A DNA stretch of 64,000 bases from Roseateles saccharophilus. GTDB taxonomy: Bacteria; Pseudomonadota; Gammaproteobacteria; Burkholderiales; Burkholderiaceae_C. Below the pieces are notes generated by a model that did no database searches, had not been told where the DNA came from, and saw only the letters and a list, made by a program, of their open reading frames with translations. The stretch spans positions 1 to 64,000 of the forward strand of contig NZ_SMBU01000001.1 in assembly GCF_004342485.1 (NCBI RefSeq), read 5' to 3'. The translations under genes were made by a program, and so were the position numbers. This document shows, one piece after another, positions 29,044 to 39,719 of the stretch (the first letter of the stretch is position 1; every line of letters starts with the position of its first letter).

Positions 29044-30696
29044 ATGCTTGCTTGGCCCGGCTGGTTGCGACGCCTCAACGAGCACTTCCCGCTGCGCTAT
29101 CTGAGCTGGATGCTGTGTGGCGCGCTGGCGCTGTACTTCGCCGTCGGCTGGACGGCCGGCGTCACCGACGGCCTGCTCGCGCTGCTCTTCCTGGCGCTGA
29201 CGCTGCTGGGCCTGCGCGACGTGCGCCAGACGCGCCACTCCATCCTGCGCAACTACCCCGTCATCGGCCACCTGCGTTTCCTGTTCGAGTTCATCCGGCC
29301 CGAGATCCGCCAGTACTTCGTCGAGGGCGACAACGATGCCGCGCCCTTCTCGCGCGCCCAGCGTTCCATCGTCTACCAGCGCGCCAAGGGCGACCCCGAC
29401 CAGCGCCCCTTCGGCACCCAGCTCGACGTCGGCGCGCGCGGCTACGAGTGGATCAACCATTCGCTGGTGCCCACCCACCTCGGCAGCCACGACTTCCGCA
29501 TCACCATAGGCGCGGGCCGCGCCCAGCCCTATTCGGCCAGCGTCTTCAACATCTCGGCGATGAGCTTCGGCGCGCTCAGCGCCAACGCCATCCTGGCGCT
29601 GAACAAGGGCGCGAAGATGGGCGGCTTCGCCCACGACACCGGCGAGGGTTCGATCAGCGTGCACCACCGCGTGCATGGCGGCGACCTGATCTGGGAGATC
29701 GGCTCGGGCTATTTCGGCTGCCGCAACGACGACGGTTCCTTCAGCGCCGAGAAGTTCCAGGCCGCCGCCTGCGACCCGCAGGTCAGGATGATCGAGCTCA
29801 AGCTCAGCCAGGGTGCCAAGCCGGGCCATGGCGGCGTGCTGCCCGGCCCCAAGGTCACGGAAGAAATAGCCGCCGCGCGCGGCGTGCAGGCCGGCCGGGC
29901 CTGCATCTCGCCGGCCCGCCACAGCGCCTTCTCGACGCCGGTCGAGATGATGCAGTTCATCGACAGGCTGCGACACCTGTCGGGCGGCAAGCCCACCGGT
30001 TTCAAGCTCTGCATCGGTCACCCGTGGGAGTGGTTCGCGCTGTGCAAGGCGATGCTGGAGACCGGCATCACGCCCGACTTCATCGTCGTGGACGGCGCCG
30101 AGGGCGGCACCGGCGCCGCGCCGCTGGAGTTCACGAACAACGTCGGCGCTCCGCTGCAGGAGGGCCTGCTGCTGGTGCACAACACCCTGGTCGGCCTGGA
30201 CCTGCGCGACAAGATCAAGATCGGCTGCGCCGGCAAGGTCACGTCGGCCTTCGACATCGTGCGCCTGATGGCCCTGGGCGCGGACTGGTGCAACGCGGCG
30301 CGCGGCTTCATGTTCGCGCTGGGCTGCATCCAGGCCCAGGCCTGCCACACCGGCCACTGCCCCACCGGCGTGACGACGCAGGACCCGCAGCGCCAGCGCG
30401 CCATCGTCGTGCCCGACAAGGCCCAGCGCGTCGCCAACTTCCACCAGAACACGCTGAAGGCGCTGAAGGAGCTCGTCGAGGCCGCCGGCCTGTGCCACCC
30501 GCAGGAGATCACGGCCCAGCACATCGTGCACCGGCTCGACAAGCACGAGGTGAGGCTGCTGGCCAACCTGCTGCCCTTCGTCGAACGGGGCGCCGTGTTG
30601 CGCGGTGAGCTGCCGCACAACACCTTCCGCGTCTACTGGCCGCTGGCCAGCGCGCACAGCTTCTCGCCCCAGGGCAACATCGGGCGCACCGCCTGA
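29044..30696 (+). CDS. FMN-binding glutamate synthase-like protein
   Basis: The product is 550 residues. A short hydrophobic N-terminal region (two candidate helices, about 22-60) is followed by a full GltS FMN/synthase barrel (SVFNISAMSFGALSANAILALNKGAKMGGF, VDGAEGGTGAAPLEF, KIGCAGKVTSAFDIVRLMALGADWCN). The cysteines expected for a 3Fe-4S cluster are in GCIQAQACHTGHCPTG. There is no glutaminase domain, so it is not a complete glutamate synthase. Stand-alone proteins of this type are of uncertain function and are thought to act as membrane-associated oxidoreductases. The frame is open far upstream, but the ATG at 29044 begins the recognisable sequence. Confidence 0.87.
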   Translation: MLAWPGWLRRLNEHFPLRYLSWMLCGALALYFAVGWTAGVTDGLLALLFLALTLLGLRDVRQTRHSILRNYPVIGHLRFLFEFIRPEIRQYFVEGDNDAAPFSRAQRSIVYQRAKGDPDQRPFGTQLDVGARGYEWINHSLVPTHLGSHDFRITIGAGRAQPYSASVFNISAMSFGALSANAILALNKGAKMGGFAHDTGEGSISVHHRVHGGDLIWEIGSGYFGCRNDDGSFSAEKFQAAACDPQVRMIELKLSQGAKPGHGGVLPGPKVTEEIAAARGVQAGRACISPARHSAFSTPVEMMQFIDRLRHLSGGKPTGFKLCIGHPWEWFALCKAMLETGITPDFIVVDGAEGGTGAAPLEFTNNVGAPLQEGLLLVHNTLVGLDLRDKIKIGCAGKVTSAFDIVRLMALGADWCNAARGFMFALGCIQAQACHTGHCPTGVTTQDPQRQRAIVVPDKAQRVANFHQNTLKALKELVEAAGLCHPQEITAQHIVHRLDKHEVRLLANLLPFVERGAVLRGELPHNTFRVYWPLASAHSFSPQGNIGRTA

Positions 30697-30804
30697 CCCC
30701 CGGGTTGAGGGCAACCGCCAGGATGCGGGGGGTGGCGCCTACAAACTAGGGGGAAGAGGGGCGGAACGCGCACAATGCGCGGCGGTCACAAGCCGCCGCC
30801 CGCC

Positions 30805-31452
30805 ATGCCCACCGTCTACCTCCTCCGCCATGGCGAGTCCGTGCTGCAGCGCACGCGGTCGCTGCTGCTGCAGGTGGGTGGCATCCAGCTCGCCGGCTGC
30901 AAATCCCTGCTGGCCGATGCGCTGGACGAACTCGCCACGCTGGCGCCGGACATCGTCGCCTGCGACCTGCGCCTGGTGGACAGCCATGCGATGCGCGCGG
31001 CCCATGAGCTCGGCCGCCTGCCGGTGCGGCCCCAGCTGCTGCTGCTGACGCCGACCGCCGACGACCTGCAGCTGTTCGCGGCGCTGAGTGCCGGCGCGAA
31101 TGCCTATCACGTGGACGACGGCAGCGCCGCCGGCCTGGTCGAGGCGCTGGCGCGCCTGCATGAGCGCCGCGCGATGCTCAGCCCCCAGCTTGCCCGCCAG
31201 GCCCTGGCGGCCTTCGGCATCGAGCGCAGCCCGCTCGCCATCGCGCGCCAGGCGCCGGCCGCGCTGGACGCCAGCCCCGCCGGCCGCCAGATCGACCAGG
31301 CCAGCCGCCATCTGCTGACGCTGCTGGCCCAGGGCCTGCTGCTGGCCGAGGTCGCGACGCTGTGGAAGCTGGACGTCGCCGAGATCGAGCGGCGCATCTG
31401 GCGCACGGTGCGCCTGCTGCATGTGCGCTCGCGGGAGCTGCTGATCGCCTGA
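30805..31452 (+). CDS. LuxR-type response regulator with an atypical receiver
   Basis: The product (215 residues) begins MPTVYLLRHGES, which replaces the usual receiver opening with its paired acidic residues. The likely phospho-acceptor Asp is in VACDLRLVD, and PQLLLLTPTADD and GANAYHVDD correspond to later receiver strands. The C-terminus is a LuxR/NarL-like helix-turn-helix (LLTLLAQGLLLAEVATLWKLDVAEIERRIWRTV). Because the acidic pocket is missing, phosphorylation may be weak or absent and regulation may rest on other inputs. No kinase gene is adjacent. The ATG at 30805 is preferred; an upstream ATG adds only a non-conserved leader. Its stop abuts the stop of the convergent GST gene. Confidence 0.7.
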   Translation: MPTVYLLRHGESVLQRTRSLLLQVGGIQLAGCKSLLADALDELATLAPDIVACDLRLVDSHAMRAAHELGRLPVRPQLLLLTPTADDLQLFAALSAGANAYHVDDGSAAGLVEALARLHERRAMLSPQLARQALAAFGIERSPLAIARQAPAALDASPAGRQIDQASRHLLTLLAQGLLLAEVATLWKLDVAEIERRIWRTVRLLHVRSRELLIA

Positions 31453-32097
31453 TCAGGCCAGCGCCGGCGCTGGCGCAGACGGCAGCGTGTCGACGAAGCT
31501 TTGGCGCTGCGCGAGCTTGTCCATGTGGCGCGCCAGGTTGGGATGCGCCTCGCGCCAGCCGATCTCGGGGAAGCGGAACTCCAGCCAGCCCAGCGCGCAG
31601 CCGACGGCGATGTCGGCCAGCGAGAAATGGTTGCCCGAGCACCAGGCCTTCTCGCCCAGGCCCTGGCTCATAGCGGCCAGCGCGGCATTGACCTTGACCA
31701 GATGGCGGTCGATCCAGGCCTGGCTGCGCTGCTCGGGCGGGCGCTGCGCCCAGGTGCGCTCCAGGCGCACGAGGACGCCGGCGTCCACGATGCCGTCGGC
31801 CAGGGCTTCCCAGGTGCGCACCTCGCAGCGCTCGCGGCCGCGCTCGGGGATGAGCCGGCCCACCGGCGACAGCGTGTCCACGTATTCGACGATGACGCGC
31901 GAGTCGAACACGGCGCCGGTGATCGAGTCCTGGCCCTCCATGACCAGGCAGGGCACCTTGCCCAGCGGGTTCATCTTCAGGATGGCGTCACTGCCCCAGA
32001 CGTCTTCGAGCACCAGCTGGTAATCGAGCTTCTTCTCGGCCATCACGATGCGCACCTTGCGCACATAGGGGCTGGCGAGAGAACCGATCAACTTCAT
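31453..32097 (-). CDS. Glutathione S-transferase
   Basis: This 214-residue GST starts at MKLIGSLASPYVRKVRIVMAEKKL, the N-terminal glutathione-site pattern with SPYVRK. It continues with NPLGKVPCLV and GAVFDSRVIVEYVD and a C-terminal helical domain (FSLADIAVGCALGWLEFRF). It is not closely similar to the other GST of the window. Its substrate is unknown. The ATG at 32097 is preferred to the upstream in-frame codon because it fits family N-termini. Confidence 0.88.
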   Translation of the reverse strand: MKLIGSLASPYVRKVRIVMAEKKLDYQLVLEDVWGSDAILKMNPLGKVPCLVMEGQDSITGAVFDSRVIVEYVDTLSPVGRLIPERGRERCEVRTWEALADGIVDAGVLVRLERTWAQRPPEQRSQAWIDRHLVKVNAALAAMSQGLGEKAWCSGNHFSLADIAVGCALGWLEFRFPEIGWREAHPNLARHMDKLAQRQSFVDTLPSAPAPALA

Positions 32098-32292
32098 CGC
32101 TGTCATAGGGGAAGGCAGGGGTCACAGGTCGAAACGATTCTAGCCAGCGGCCCCTGTCGAACCGGCCGTGAAAATGGCCTGTCGGGTCGGGCCGACAGAC
32201 CTGGGAAGCAGGGGTTGCCAGTCATACGCGGCACCGCCAGAGTGTTGCCCGGCCCACCGCGACAGACGGTGGCCCTCATCCAGGGAGAACCC

Positions 32293-33498
32293 ATGCTCGA
32301 TACCCACGCCGCCGCCGATGCGGCGCCTGCCCCGCTGCCCGCCGCGCCGCGTGTCCTCGAAATCCGCTTCACCGGCTCCGGCAGCGAATACTTCCGCATC
32401 TGGGCGGTCAACCTGCTGCTCATCTTGGTCACGCTGGGCCTGTATCTGCCCTTCGCGAAGGCGCGGCGCATCCGCTACTTCTATGCCAACACCCTGGTCG
32501 ACGGCCAGGCGCTGGGCTTCCATGGCGACCCGTGGAAGATGTTCCGCGGCTTCCTGCTGCTGGTGGTGCTGATGGGCGCCTACAGCGGTGCCGGCCGGTT
32601 CTCGCCGACCGCCGCGGTCGTCGCCTTCCTGATCCTGTGTGCCGTCTGGCCGGCGCTGTGGCGGGCTTCGCTGCAGTTCCGCCTCGGCAACACCAGCTGG
32701 CGCGGCCTGCGTATGCGCTTCGAGGGCTCGCTGAAGGATGCCTACCTGGCCTGTGCGCCCCTGTATCTGCCGCTGCTCGCCTTCATCGCCTGGTCGCGCC
32801 TGATGGCGCCCACCGTCAGTGGCGACGCTGCGACGGACCGGGCCGCCATGGAGGCCTACGGTTACACCAGCCTGCTGGCGATGGGCGTCATCTGCATGAT
32901 GGCGCCGCTGTCCTTCGCGCTGTTCAAGCGCTACCAGCACAACGGCTACCGCATCGCGGCGCAGCAGGCGCGCATCGACCTCGGCATCGGTCGTGTCTAC
33001 CTGCTGGCGCTGAAGGTGCTCGGCGTGTCCATAGTCAGCGCCTTGCTTGCAATGCTCGGCATGGGCTTGCTGGCCGGTGTTGTCATGCTGGTGTCGGGCT
33101 TGCAGCCGGACATGAAATCGGCCTGGACCCAGGCAGCCTTCTTCGGCGTGGGACTGGTGGCCTATCTGCTGATGTTCTCCATCGTGATGCCCTTCGGCGC
33201 CGCGCGCATGCAGGACCTCGCCTGGAACGGCACGCGCAGCGAGGCGCTGCGGTTCAGCAGCCGTCTGCGCTTTCGCGATCTCTTCAGCCTGACGGCGATG
33301 AACTGGCTGCTGACCGGCCTGACGCTGGGCCTGTATCGCCCGTTCGCCGCGGTCGCCACCGCGCGGCTGCGCCTTGAGGCCATCAGCATCGAAAGCGCAG
33401 AGGACCCGGCCGACTGGGTGGCCGCGGCGTTCACCGGCCATGCTGACGCCACGGGCGACATCGCCGGCGACTTCTTCGGCATCGACATGGGGCTGTGA
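32293..33498 (+). CDS. DUF898 (YjgN-like) multi-pass membrane protein
   Basis: The 401-residue product follows a GGGAGAA ribosome-binding site. It contains two related halves of several membrane helices each, with the repeated family motif FTGSGSEYFRIWAVNLLLILVTLGLYLPFAKARRIRYF at the start and RFRDLFSLTAMNWLLTGLTLGLYRPFAAVATARLRLE near the end. YjgN-type proteins have no established activity. Its stop overlaps the start of the M48 protease gene (TGATG), an arrangement that recurs in other genomes and suggests that the two work together. Confidence 0.88.
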   Translation: MLDTHAAADAAPAPLPAAPRVLEIRFTGSGSEYFRIWAVNLLLILVTLGLYLPFAKARRIRYFYANTLVDGQALGFHGDPWKMFRGFLLLVVLMGAYSGAGRFSPTAAVVAFLILCAVWPALWRASLQFRLGNTSWRGLRMRFEGSLKDAYLACAPLYLPLLAFIAWSRLMAPTVSGDAATDRAAMEAYGYTSLLAMGVICMMAPLSFALFKRYQHNGYRIAAQQARIDLGIGRVYLLALKVLGVSIVSALLAMLGMGLLAGVVMLVSGLQPDMKSAWTQAAFFGVGLVAYLLMFSIVMPFGAARMQDLAWNGTRSEALRFSSRLRFRDLFSLTAMNWLLTGLTLGLYRPFAAVATARLRLEAISIESAEDPADWVAAAFTGHADATGDIAGDFFGIDMGL

Positions 33499-34526
33499 TG
33501 GGGGTCGAGCCCCGCCTCGCGGCCGACTGGTTCGATGGCCGCAGCGCCCGCGCGCGGCCCGTCGAGGTCTGGCTGGAGGGGCCGAGCCTGCATTTCGGCG
33601 GGCACAGCGTGCCTCTTGCGGGATTGACCTGGCCCGAGCGCCAGCGCCATGGGCAGCGCCAGATCCTGCTGCCCGGTGGCGGGCTGCTGAGCTTTGCCGA
33701 CGCGGCGGCCTTCGACGCCTGGGCGCGCGACTCGGGCCGGGGCGACAGCGCCGTCGTGCGCTGGCAGCAGAGCTGGCGGCTGGTGCTGCTGGCGCTCGTG
33801 TTGCTCGTGGCCGGCCTCGCGGCGGCCTACCGCTGGGGCCTGCCCTGGGCGGTGGACAGGGCGGTCGACGCGCTGCCGCCCTCCGCCGAGCAGGCCCTGG
33901 GAGTGCGCCTGCTCGAGGGCATGGATGGCGACTGGCTCAAGCCCAGCGGCCTCGGCGCCGGGCAGCAGCAGGCCTGGCAGGCCCGCTGGAGCGGCGTCGT
34001 CGCGCGGGCGCGCGCTGCGGGCGGGCCGGCCGTGCCCGCGCATTTCGAGATCCACTTCCGCGATGGCGGCAAGGCGCTCGGCCCCAATGCGTTCGCGCTG
34101 CCGGGCGGCGACATCGTCGTCACCGACGCGTTGCTGGCACTGTTGGCCGACGAGCCCGACGCCGTGATGACCGTGCTGGCGCATGAGCTGGGCCATGTGC
34201 AGCACCGCCACGGCCTGCGCATGATGCTGCGGGCCGGCGCGGTCGGCGTCGTCGCATCGGTCATCGTCGGCGACTTCTCCTCGCTGCTGGCCGCCGCACC
34301 GGCCATGCTTGCGAGCAACGCCTACTCGCGGGACTACGAGCGCGAGGCAGACATCTATGGCCGCGTGCTGGCGCGCGCCGGCGGCGCGGACACCTCGCGC
34401 ATGGCCGTGTTCTTCGAGCGGCTCGCGAAGCAGCAGCAGGCGAGCGTCGAAAACAACCCGGTGGCCATCGCGATTTCGACCCACCCGGCCGACGAAGCGC
34501 GCGTGAAGTTCTTCAGCGAGCCATGA
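33498..34526 (+). CDS. M48 family zinc metallopeptidase, membrane-associated
   Basis: The 342-residue product has an N-terminal DUF-like region and one transmembrane helix (LVLLALVLLVAGLAAAYRWG). The peptidase domain has the zinc-binding HExxH in LAHELGHVQHRHG and the third ligand in YEREADIYG. M48 enzymes of this shape act in envelope protein quality control. The start codon shares bases with the stop of the DUF898 gene. purB follows after 40 bp and has its own role, so it probably has a separate promoter. Confidence 0.9.
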   Translation: MGVEPRLAADWFDGRSARARPVEVWLEGPSLHFGGHSVPLAGLTWPERQRHGQRQILLPGGGLLSFADAAAFDAWARDSGRGDSAVVRWQQSWRLVLLALVLLVAGLAAAYRWGLPWAVDRAVDALPPSAEQALGVRLLEGMDGDWLKPSGLGAGQQQAWQARWSGVVARARAAGGPAVPAHFEIHFRDGGKALGPNAFALPGGDIVVTDALLALLADEPDAVMTVLAHELGHVQHRHGLRMMLRAGAVGVVASVIVGDFSSLLAAAPAMLASNAYSRDYEREADIYGRVLARAGGADTSRMAVFFERLAKQQQASVENNPVAIAISTHPADEARVKFFSEP

Positions 34527-34533
34527 CTTTTAG

Positions 34534-35943
<1,410 letters not shown>

Positions 35944-35947
35944 GGTT

Positions 35948-36056
35948 TTGCGGGACAGACCGATCGAGCGAAGCGAGTAGCTCTGTCCCCAACTGACTAG
36001 AGTTGTTTTGCGGGACAGACCGATCGAGCGAAACGAGTAGCTCTGTCCCCAACTGA
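35948..36056 (+). repeat. Gene-end repeats, copies A and B in tandem after purB
   Basis: Two 60-bp units are nearly identical (one A-for-G change in the core). The 49-bp core runs from TTGCGGGACAGACC to CTCTGTCCCCAACTGA (35948-35996 and 36008-36056). GGGACAGA and TCTGTCCC at the ends are complementary and could form a stem. The repeats begin 4 bp after the purB stop and end just before the stop of the convergent GNAT gene, so they fill the whole gap. Confidence 0.88.
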
Positions 36057-36566
36057 CTAAAGCGCGAGCTTGAACACCCTCGAGGGCTCGTTGTAGCCCT
36101 CGAGCTGTTCCCGGCCCTGCTCGACGAAGCCCAGCTTGCCCAGCAGGGCCACGCTGGAAGGGTTGTCCAGCGCCGTGATGGCCATCAGCGTTTGCCAGCC
36201 CAGCGCCGTCCGTGCGTGCGCCACGCAGGCACGCGCCGCCTCCAGCGCATAGCCCTTGCCCTCGTGCTCGGCCAGCAGCGCATAGCCGAGGTCGGGTTCA
36301 GGCAGGGCGGGGCGCTTGAACAGGCCGCACATGCCGAGCAGCATGCCGTCCTCGCGCCGCACGACGGCCCAGAAACCGTGACCCAGTTCACGGTAGGCCT
36401 TCAGCAGCCGGCCCTCGGCCCAGGCCAGCGCGTCGTCGATGCTGCGCACGCCGGGGTCGTTGATGTTGCGAATCCAGCCCGGTTCGTTGACCAGGCGCAG
36501 CAGGAAGGGCGCGTCCAGCGGTGTGAATTCACGCAGAGACAGGCGTTCGGTGTCCAGGATGTGCAT
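36057..36566 (-). CDS. GNAT family N-acetyltransferase (RimJ/RimL-like)
   Basis: The 169-residue product has the RimJ-type opening (LDTERLSLREFTPLDAPFLLRLVNEP) and the acetyl-CoA loop region EPDLGYALLAEHEGKGYALEAARACVAHA. The last conserved strand is ALDNPSSVALLGKLGFVEQGRE. Such enzymes acetylate protein N-termini or small amines; the substrate is unknown. The ATG at 36566 gives a normal family start. Its stop lies immediately beside the purB gene-end repeats. Confidence 0.9.
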   Translation of the reverse strand: MHILDTERLSLREFTPLDAPFLLRLVNEPGWIRNINDPGVRSIDDALAWAEGRLLKAYRELGHGFWAVVRREDGMLLGMCGLFKRPALPEPDLGYALLAEHEGKGYALEAARACVAHARTALGWQTLMAITALDNPSSVALLGKLGFVEQGREQLEGYNEPSRVFKLAL

Positions 36567-36632
36567 GGAACCAGACAATAACCGGTCGACCTTCAGACAC
36601 GACATCCGCCTGCCCGCCGCCCCACCCGCGTC

Positions 36633-38852
36633 ATGAGCCCCGAGCCCCCTTCCCGTCAGAGCACCGCGCTCAGCCAGGCGCTGCGCGAGCTGGACATCAT
36701 CCTGGCCAATGCCGGGGTGGGCATCGTCTTCGTGAAGGCGCGCAGGCTGGTGCGCTGCAACCAGCGCTACGCCGAGATCTACGGCTTCGACAGCGCCGAG
36801 GCCGCCGTCGGCCACAGCAGCGTGGAGCTCTATGCCACCGCCCAGGAGGCCCGCGGCCTGGGGGCGCGCGCCTATCCGGTGCTGTCCAGCGGCGAGACCT
36901 TCCGCGGCGAGCAGATGATGCGGCGCCAGAGCGGCGAGCTGTTCTGGGCCCACCTGACCGGCCGCCTGATCAACCCCGACGACCCGGCCGACGGCTCGAT
37001 CTGGATCGTCGACGACATCACCGAGCGCAAGCTCGCCGACGCGGCCCTGGCCGACCTGCACGCCGAGCAGCAGCTGATCTTCGACCACGCCATGGTCGGC
37101 ATCGTCTTCCTGCGCGGGCGCCGCGTGACGCGCTGCAACCGCGCCTTCGAGCAGCTGTTCGGCTACGGCCCCGGCGAGCTCGACGGCCAGCTCTCGCGGG
37201 CCTGGTACCTCTGCGACGCGGACTGGAAGGCCGCCGGCGACCTCTGCTACGAGCCGCTGTCGCGCGGCGACTCCTACCATGCCGAGATGCTGCTGGGCCG
37301 CAAGGACGGCACGCCCGTCTGGTGCGAGGTGCGCAGCAAGGCCATCGACCGCAGCGACCTGTCGCGCGGCTCCATCTGGATCACGCAGGACATCACGGCC
37401 CGCAAGCTGGCCGATCAGGAGCTGGTCACGGCCAAGGCCCAGCTCGAGGCGCTGGTGGCCCAGCGCACCCAGCAGCTCAGCCAGACCGTGGCCGCGCTGG
37501 AGCAGAAGGTCGCCGAGCAGCAGGCCGCCGAGGCCCACATCCAGCGCCTGGCCCTGTTCGACGGCCTGACCGGCCTGCCCAACCGCCACCTGCTCGCCGA
37601 CCGCGCCAGCCAGGCCATCGACATCGCGCGCCGCAACGACGAGCCGCTGGCCGTGCTCTTCCTGGACCTGGACCACTTCAAGAACGTCAACGACTCGCTC
37701 GGCCACCGCGTCGGCGACGCCATGCTGGTGCAGCTCGCATCAAGGCTGCGCGGCGCGGTGCGCGAGCAGGACACCGTGGCCCGCACCGGCGGCGACGAGT
37801 TCGTCCTCGTGCTGCCGCTGACCGACATCGCCGGCGCCGCCCATCTCGCCACCAAGCTGATGGCCCTGGCCAGCGCGCCCTTCCAGGTCGAGCAGCAGGA
37901 GCTGACCGTCACGCCGTCGATGGGCATCGCGATGTTCCCGACCGACGGCGACGATTTCGACACGCTGTGCAAGTGTGCCGACGCGGCCATGTACCGCGCC
38001 AAGAAGGACGGCCGCAACGCCTACCGCTTCTTCACGAGCGAGATGCAGGCCCAGTCGGCCCGCGCGCTGCTGCTGGAGAACGCGCTGCGCCGGGCGCTGG
38101 AGCGCAAGCAGCTCAGCCTGCACTACCAGCCGCAGGCCTCGCTCGACGCCGACGGCGAGACCCGCATCGTCGGCGCCGAGGCCCTGCTGCGCTGGCACCA
38201 CCCCGAGCTGGGCTGGGTGTCGCCGGCCGAGTTCATCCCCATCGCGGAAAGCTCGGGCCTGATCCTGCCCATCGGCGAATGGGTGCTGCGCGAGGCCCTG
38301 TGCCAGCTGCGCGCCTGGGACGAGATCGGCCTGCCCGAGCTGACGATGGCCGTGAACCTGTCGGCCGTGCAGTTCCGCCACGACGACCTGCCCGAGCTCG
38401 TCGGCCGCCTGCTCGGCGAGATCGGCATGCCGGCCGGGCGGCTGGAGCTGGAGCTGACCGAGGGCGCCGCGATGGACGACCCGGCCATGGCCATCACCGT
38501 GATGAACGAGTTGCACGAACGCGGCGTGCGCCTGTCCATCGACGACTTCGGCACCGGCTACTCGTCGCTGAGCTATCTGAAGAAGTTCCGCGTCAGCAAG
38601 CTCAAGATCGACCAGTCCTTCGTGCGCGACCTGACCGAGGACGTCGAGGACTGCGCCATCGTCGACGCCGTCATCCGCATGGCCGCCGCCCTGGGCCTGG
38701 AGACGCTGGCCGAGGGCGTCGAGACCGAGGGCCAACTGGCCTTCCTGCGCCGCCATGGCTGCCGGGCCGTGCAGGGCTATCTGTTCAGCCGGCCGCTGCC
38801 GGCAGACGCCTTCGCCGAGTTCGTGCTGTCACGGACGATGGTGTCCGTTTGA
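36633..38852 (+). CDS. PAS-PAS-GGDEF-EAL cyclic di-GMP turnover protein
   Basis: The 739-residue soluble protein starts with two PAS/PAC modules ([22 protein letters not shown] and [22 protein letters not shown]) and a coiled-coil linker ([21 protein letters not shown]). The diguanylate cyclase motif GGDEF is intact, with an upstream product-inhibition site REQD. The phosphodiesterase domain has EALLRW and the [16 protein letters not shown] loop, so both activities are possible. The two PAS domains are similar to each other and may respond to the same ligand. No membrane segment is seen. The protein likely tunes motility or biofilm behaviour, but no target is encoded nearby. Confidence 0.93.
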   Translation: MSPEPPSRQSTALSQALRELDIILANAGVGIVFVKARRLVRCNQRYAEIYGFDSAEAAVGHSSVELYATAQEARGLGARAYPVLSSGETFRGEQMMRRQSGELFWAHLTGRLINPDDPADGSIWIVDDITERKLADAALADLHAEQQLIFDHAMVGIVFLRGRRVTRCNRAFEQLFGYGPGELDGQLSRAWYLCDADWKAAGDLCYEPLSRGDSYHAEMLLGRKDGTPVWCEVRSKAIDRSDLSRGSIWITQDITARKLADQELVTAKAQLEALVAQRTQQLSQTVAALEQKVAEQQAAEAHIQRLALFDGLTGLPNRHLLADRASQAIDIARRNDEPLAVLFLDLDHFKNVNDSLGHRVGDAMLVQLASRLRGAVREQDTVARTGGDEFVLVLPLTDIAGAAHLATKLMALASAPFQVEQQELTVTPSMGIAMFPTDGDDFDTLCKCADAAMYRAKKDGRNAYRFFTSEMQAQSARALLLENALRRALERKQLSLHYQPQASLDADGETRIVGAEALLRWHHPELGWVSPAEFIPIAESSGLILPIGEWVLREALCQLRAWDEIGLPELTMAVNLSAVQFRHDDLPELVGRLLGEIGMPAGRLELELTEGAAMDDPAMAITVMNELHERGVRLSIDDFGTGYSSLSYLKKFRVSKLKIDQSFVRDLTEDVEDCAIVDAVIRMAAALGLETLAEGVETEGQLAFLRRHGCRAVQGYLFSRPLPADAFAEFVLSRTMVSV

Positions 38853-38917
38853 GCGGCCCTCGCCCGAGGGCTTCCGGTAATGCCCGTGCCGCGAGCCAAC
38901 CCTGACAATCCCGCGCC

Positions 38918-39718
38918 ATGAACTTCATCGCCCAGCTGCAAGCCTGCTCCCACTCCCGACTGTGCGTCGGCCTCGACCCCGAACCGGCCAAGCTGCCCGG
39001 CGCCTGGGTGGGTGACGCGGGCAGGATCTACGACTTCTGCTGCTCAATAGTCGACGCGACGCACGACCTCGTCTGCGCCTTCAAGCCGCAGATCGCCTAC
39101 TTCGCCGCCCACCGCGCGGAGGAGCAGCTGGAGCGCCTGATCGCCCACATCCACAAGGTCGCGCCCGGCGTGCCCGTCATCCTCGACGCCAAGCGCGGCG
39201 ACATCGGCTCCACGGCCGAGCAATACGCCCGCGAGGCCTTCGAGCGCTACCAGGCCGACGCGGTCACGCTGTCGCCCTTCATGGGCTTCGACTCGGTCGA
39301 GCCCTATCTGCGCTACGAGGGCAAGGGCGCCATCCTGCTGTGCCGCACCTCCAACAAGGGCGGCGACGACTGGCAGATGCAACGCCTGGCCGACGTGCCC
39401 GGCCAGCCCAGGCTGTTCGAGCACCTCGCCTTTCTTGCCGAGACGCAGTGGAACCGCAACGGCCAGCTCGGCCTCGTCGTCGGCGCGACCTACCCCGGCG
39501 AGATCGCCCGCGTGCGCGAGCTCGCACCCACGCTGCCCCTGCTCGTGCCCGGCGTCGGCGCCCAGGGCGGCGATGCGGCGGCCGTCGTGCAGGCGGCCGG
39601 CCGCGCCGCGCCGCTGGTCGTCAACTCCTCGCGCGCCATCCTCTACGCGAGCCAGGGCGCCGACTTCGCCGCCCGCGCCCGCGCGGTGGCCGAAGCCACC
39701 CGCGCAGCCCTCAGCTGA
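38918..39718 (+). CDS. pyrF: Orotidine 5'-phosphate decarboxylase
   Basis: PyrF makes UMP from OMP in the last step of pyrimidine synthesis. The 266-residue protein is of the longer type 2 class. The catalytic Lys/Asp network is in VILDAKRGDIGSTAEQYA, the phosphate-binding part in LVPGVGAQGGD, and VVNSSRAILYAS closes the barrel. The hybrid kinase gene begins 1 bp after its stop, so the two are probably cotranscribed, although no functional link is evident. Confidence 0.96.
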   Translation: MNFIAQLQACSHSRLCVGLDPEPAKLPGAWVGDAGRIYDFCCSIVDATHDLVCAFKPQIAYFAAHRAEEQLERLIAHIHKVAPGVPVILDAKRGDIGSTAEQYAREAFERYQADAVTLSPFMGFDSVEPYLRYEGKGAILLCRTSNKGGDDWQMQRLADVPGQPRLFEHLAFLAETQWNRNGQLGLVVGATYPGEIARVRELAPTLPLLVPGVGAQGGDAAAVVQAAGRAAPLVVNSSRAILYASQGADFAARARAVAEATRAALS

Positions 39719-39719
39719 C

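Noticed and set aside
30805-30840. RHGE motif suggesting a phosphoglycerate-mutase-like phosphatase
   Set aside because: The rest of the protein follows a receiver plus LuxR-type layout and lacks the second catalytic His region of that family.
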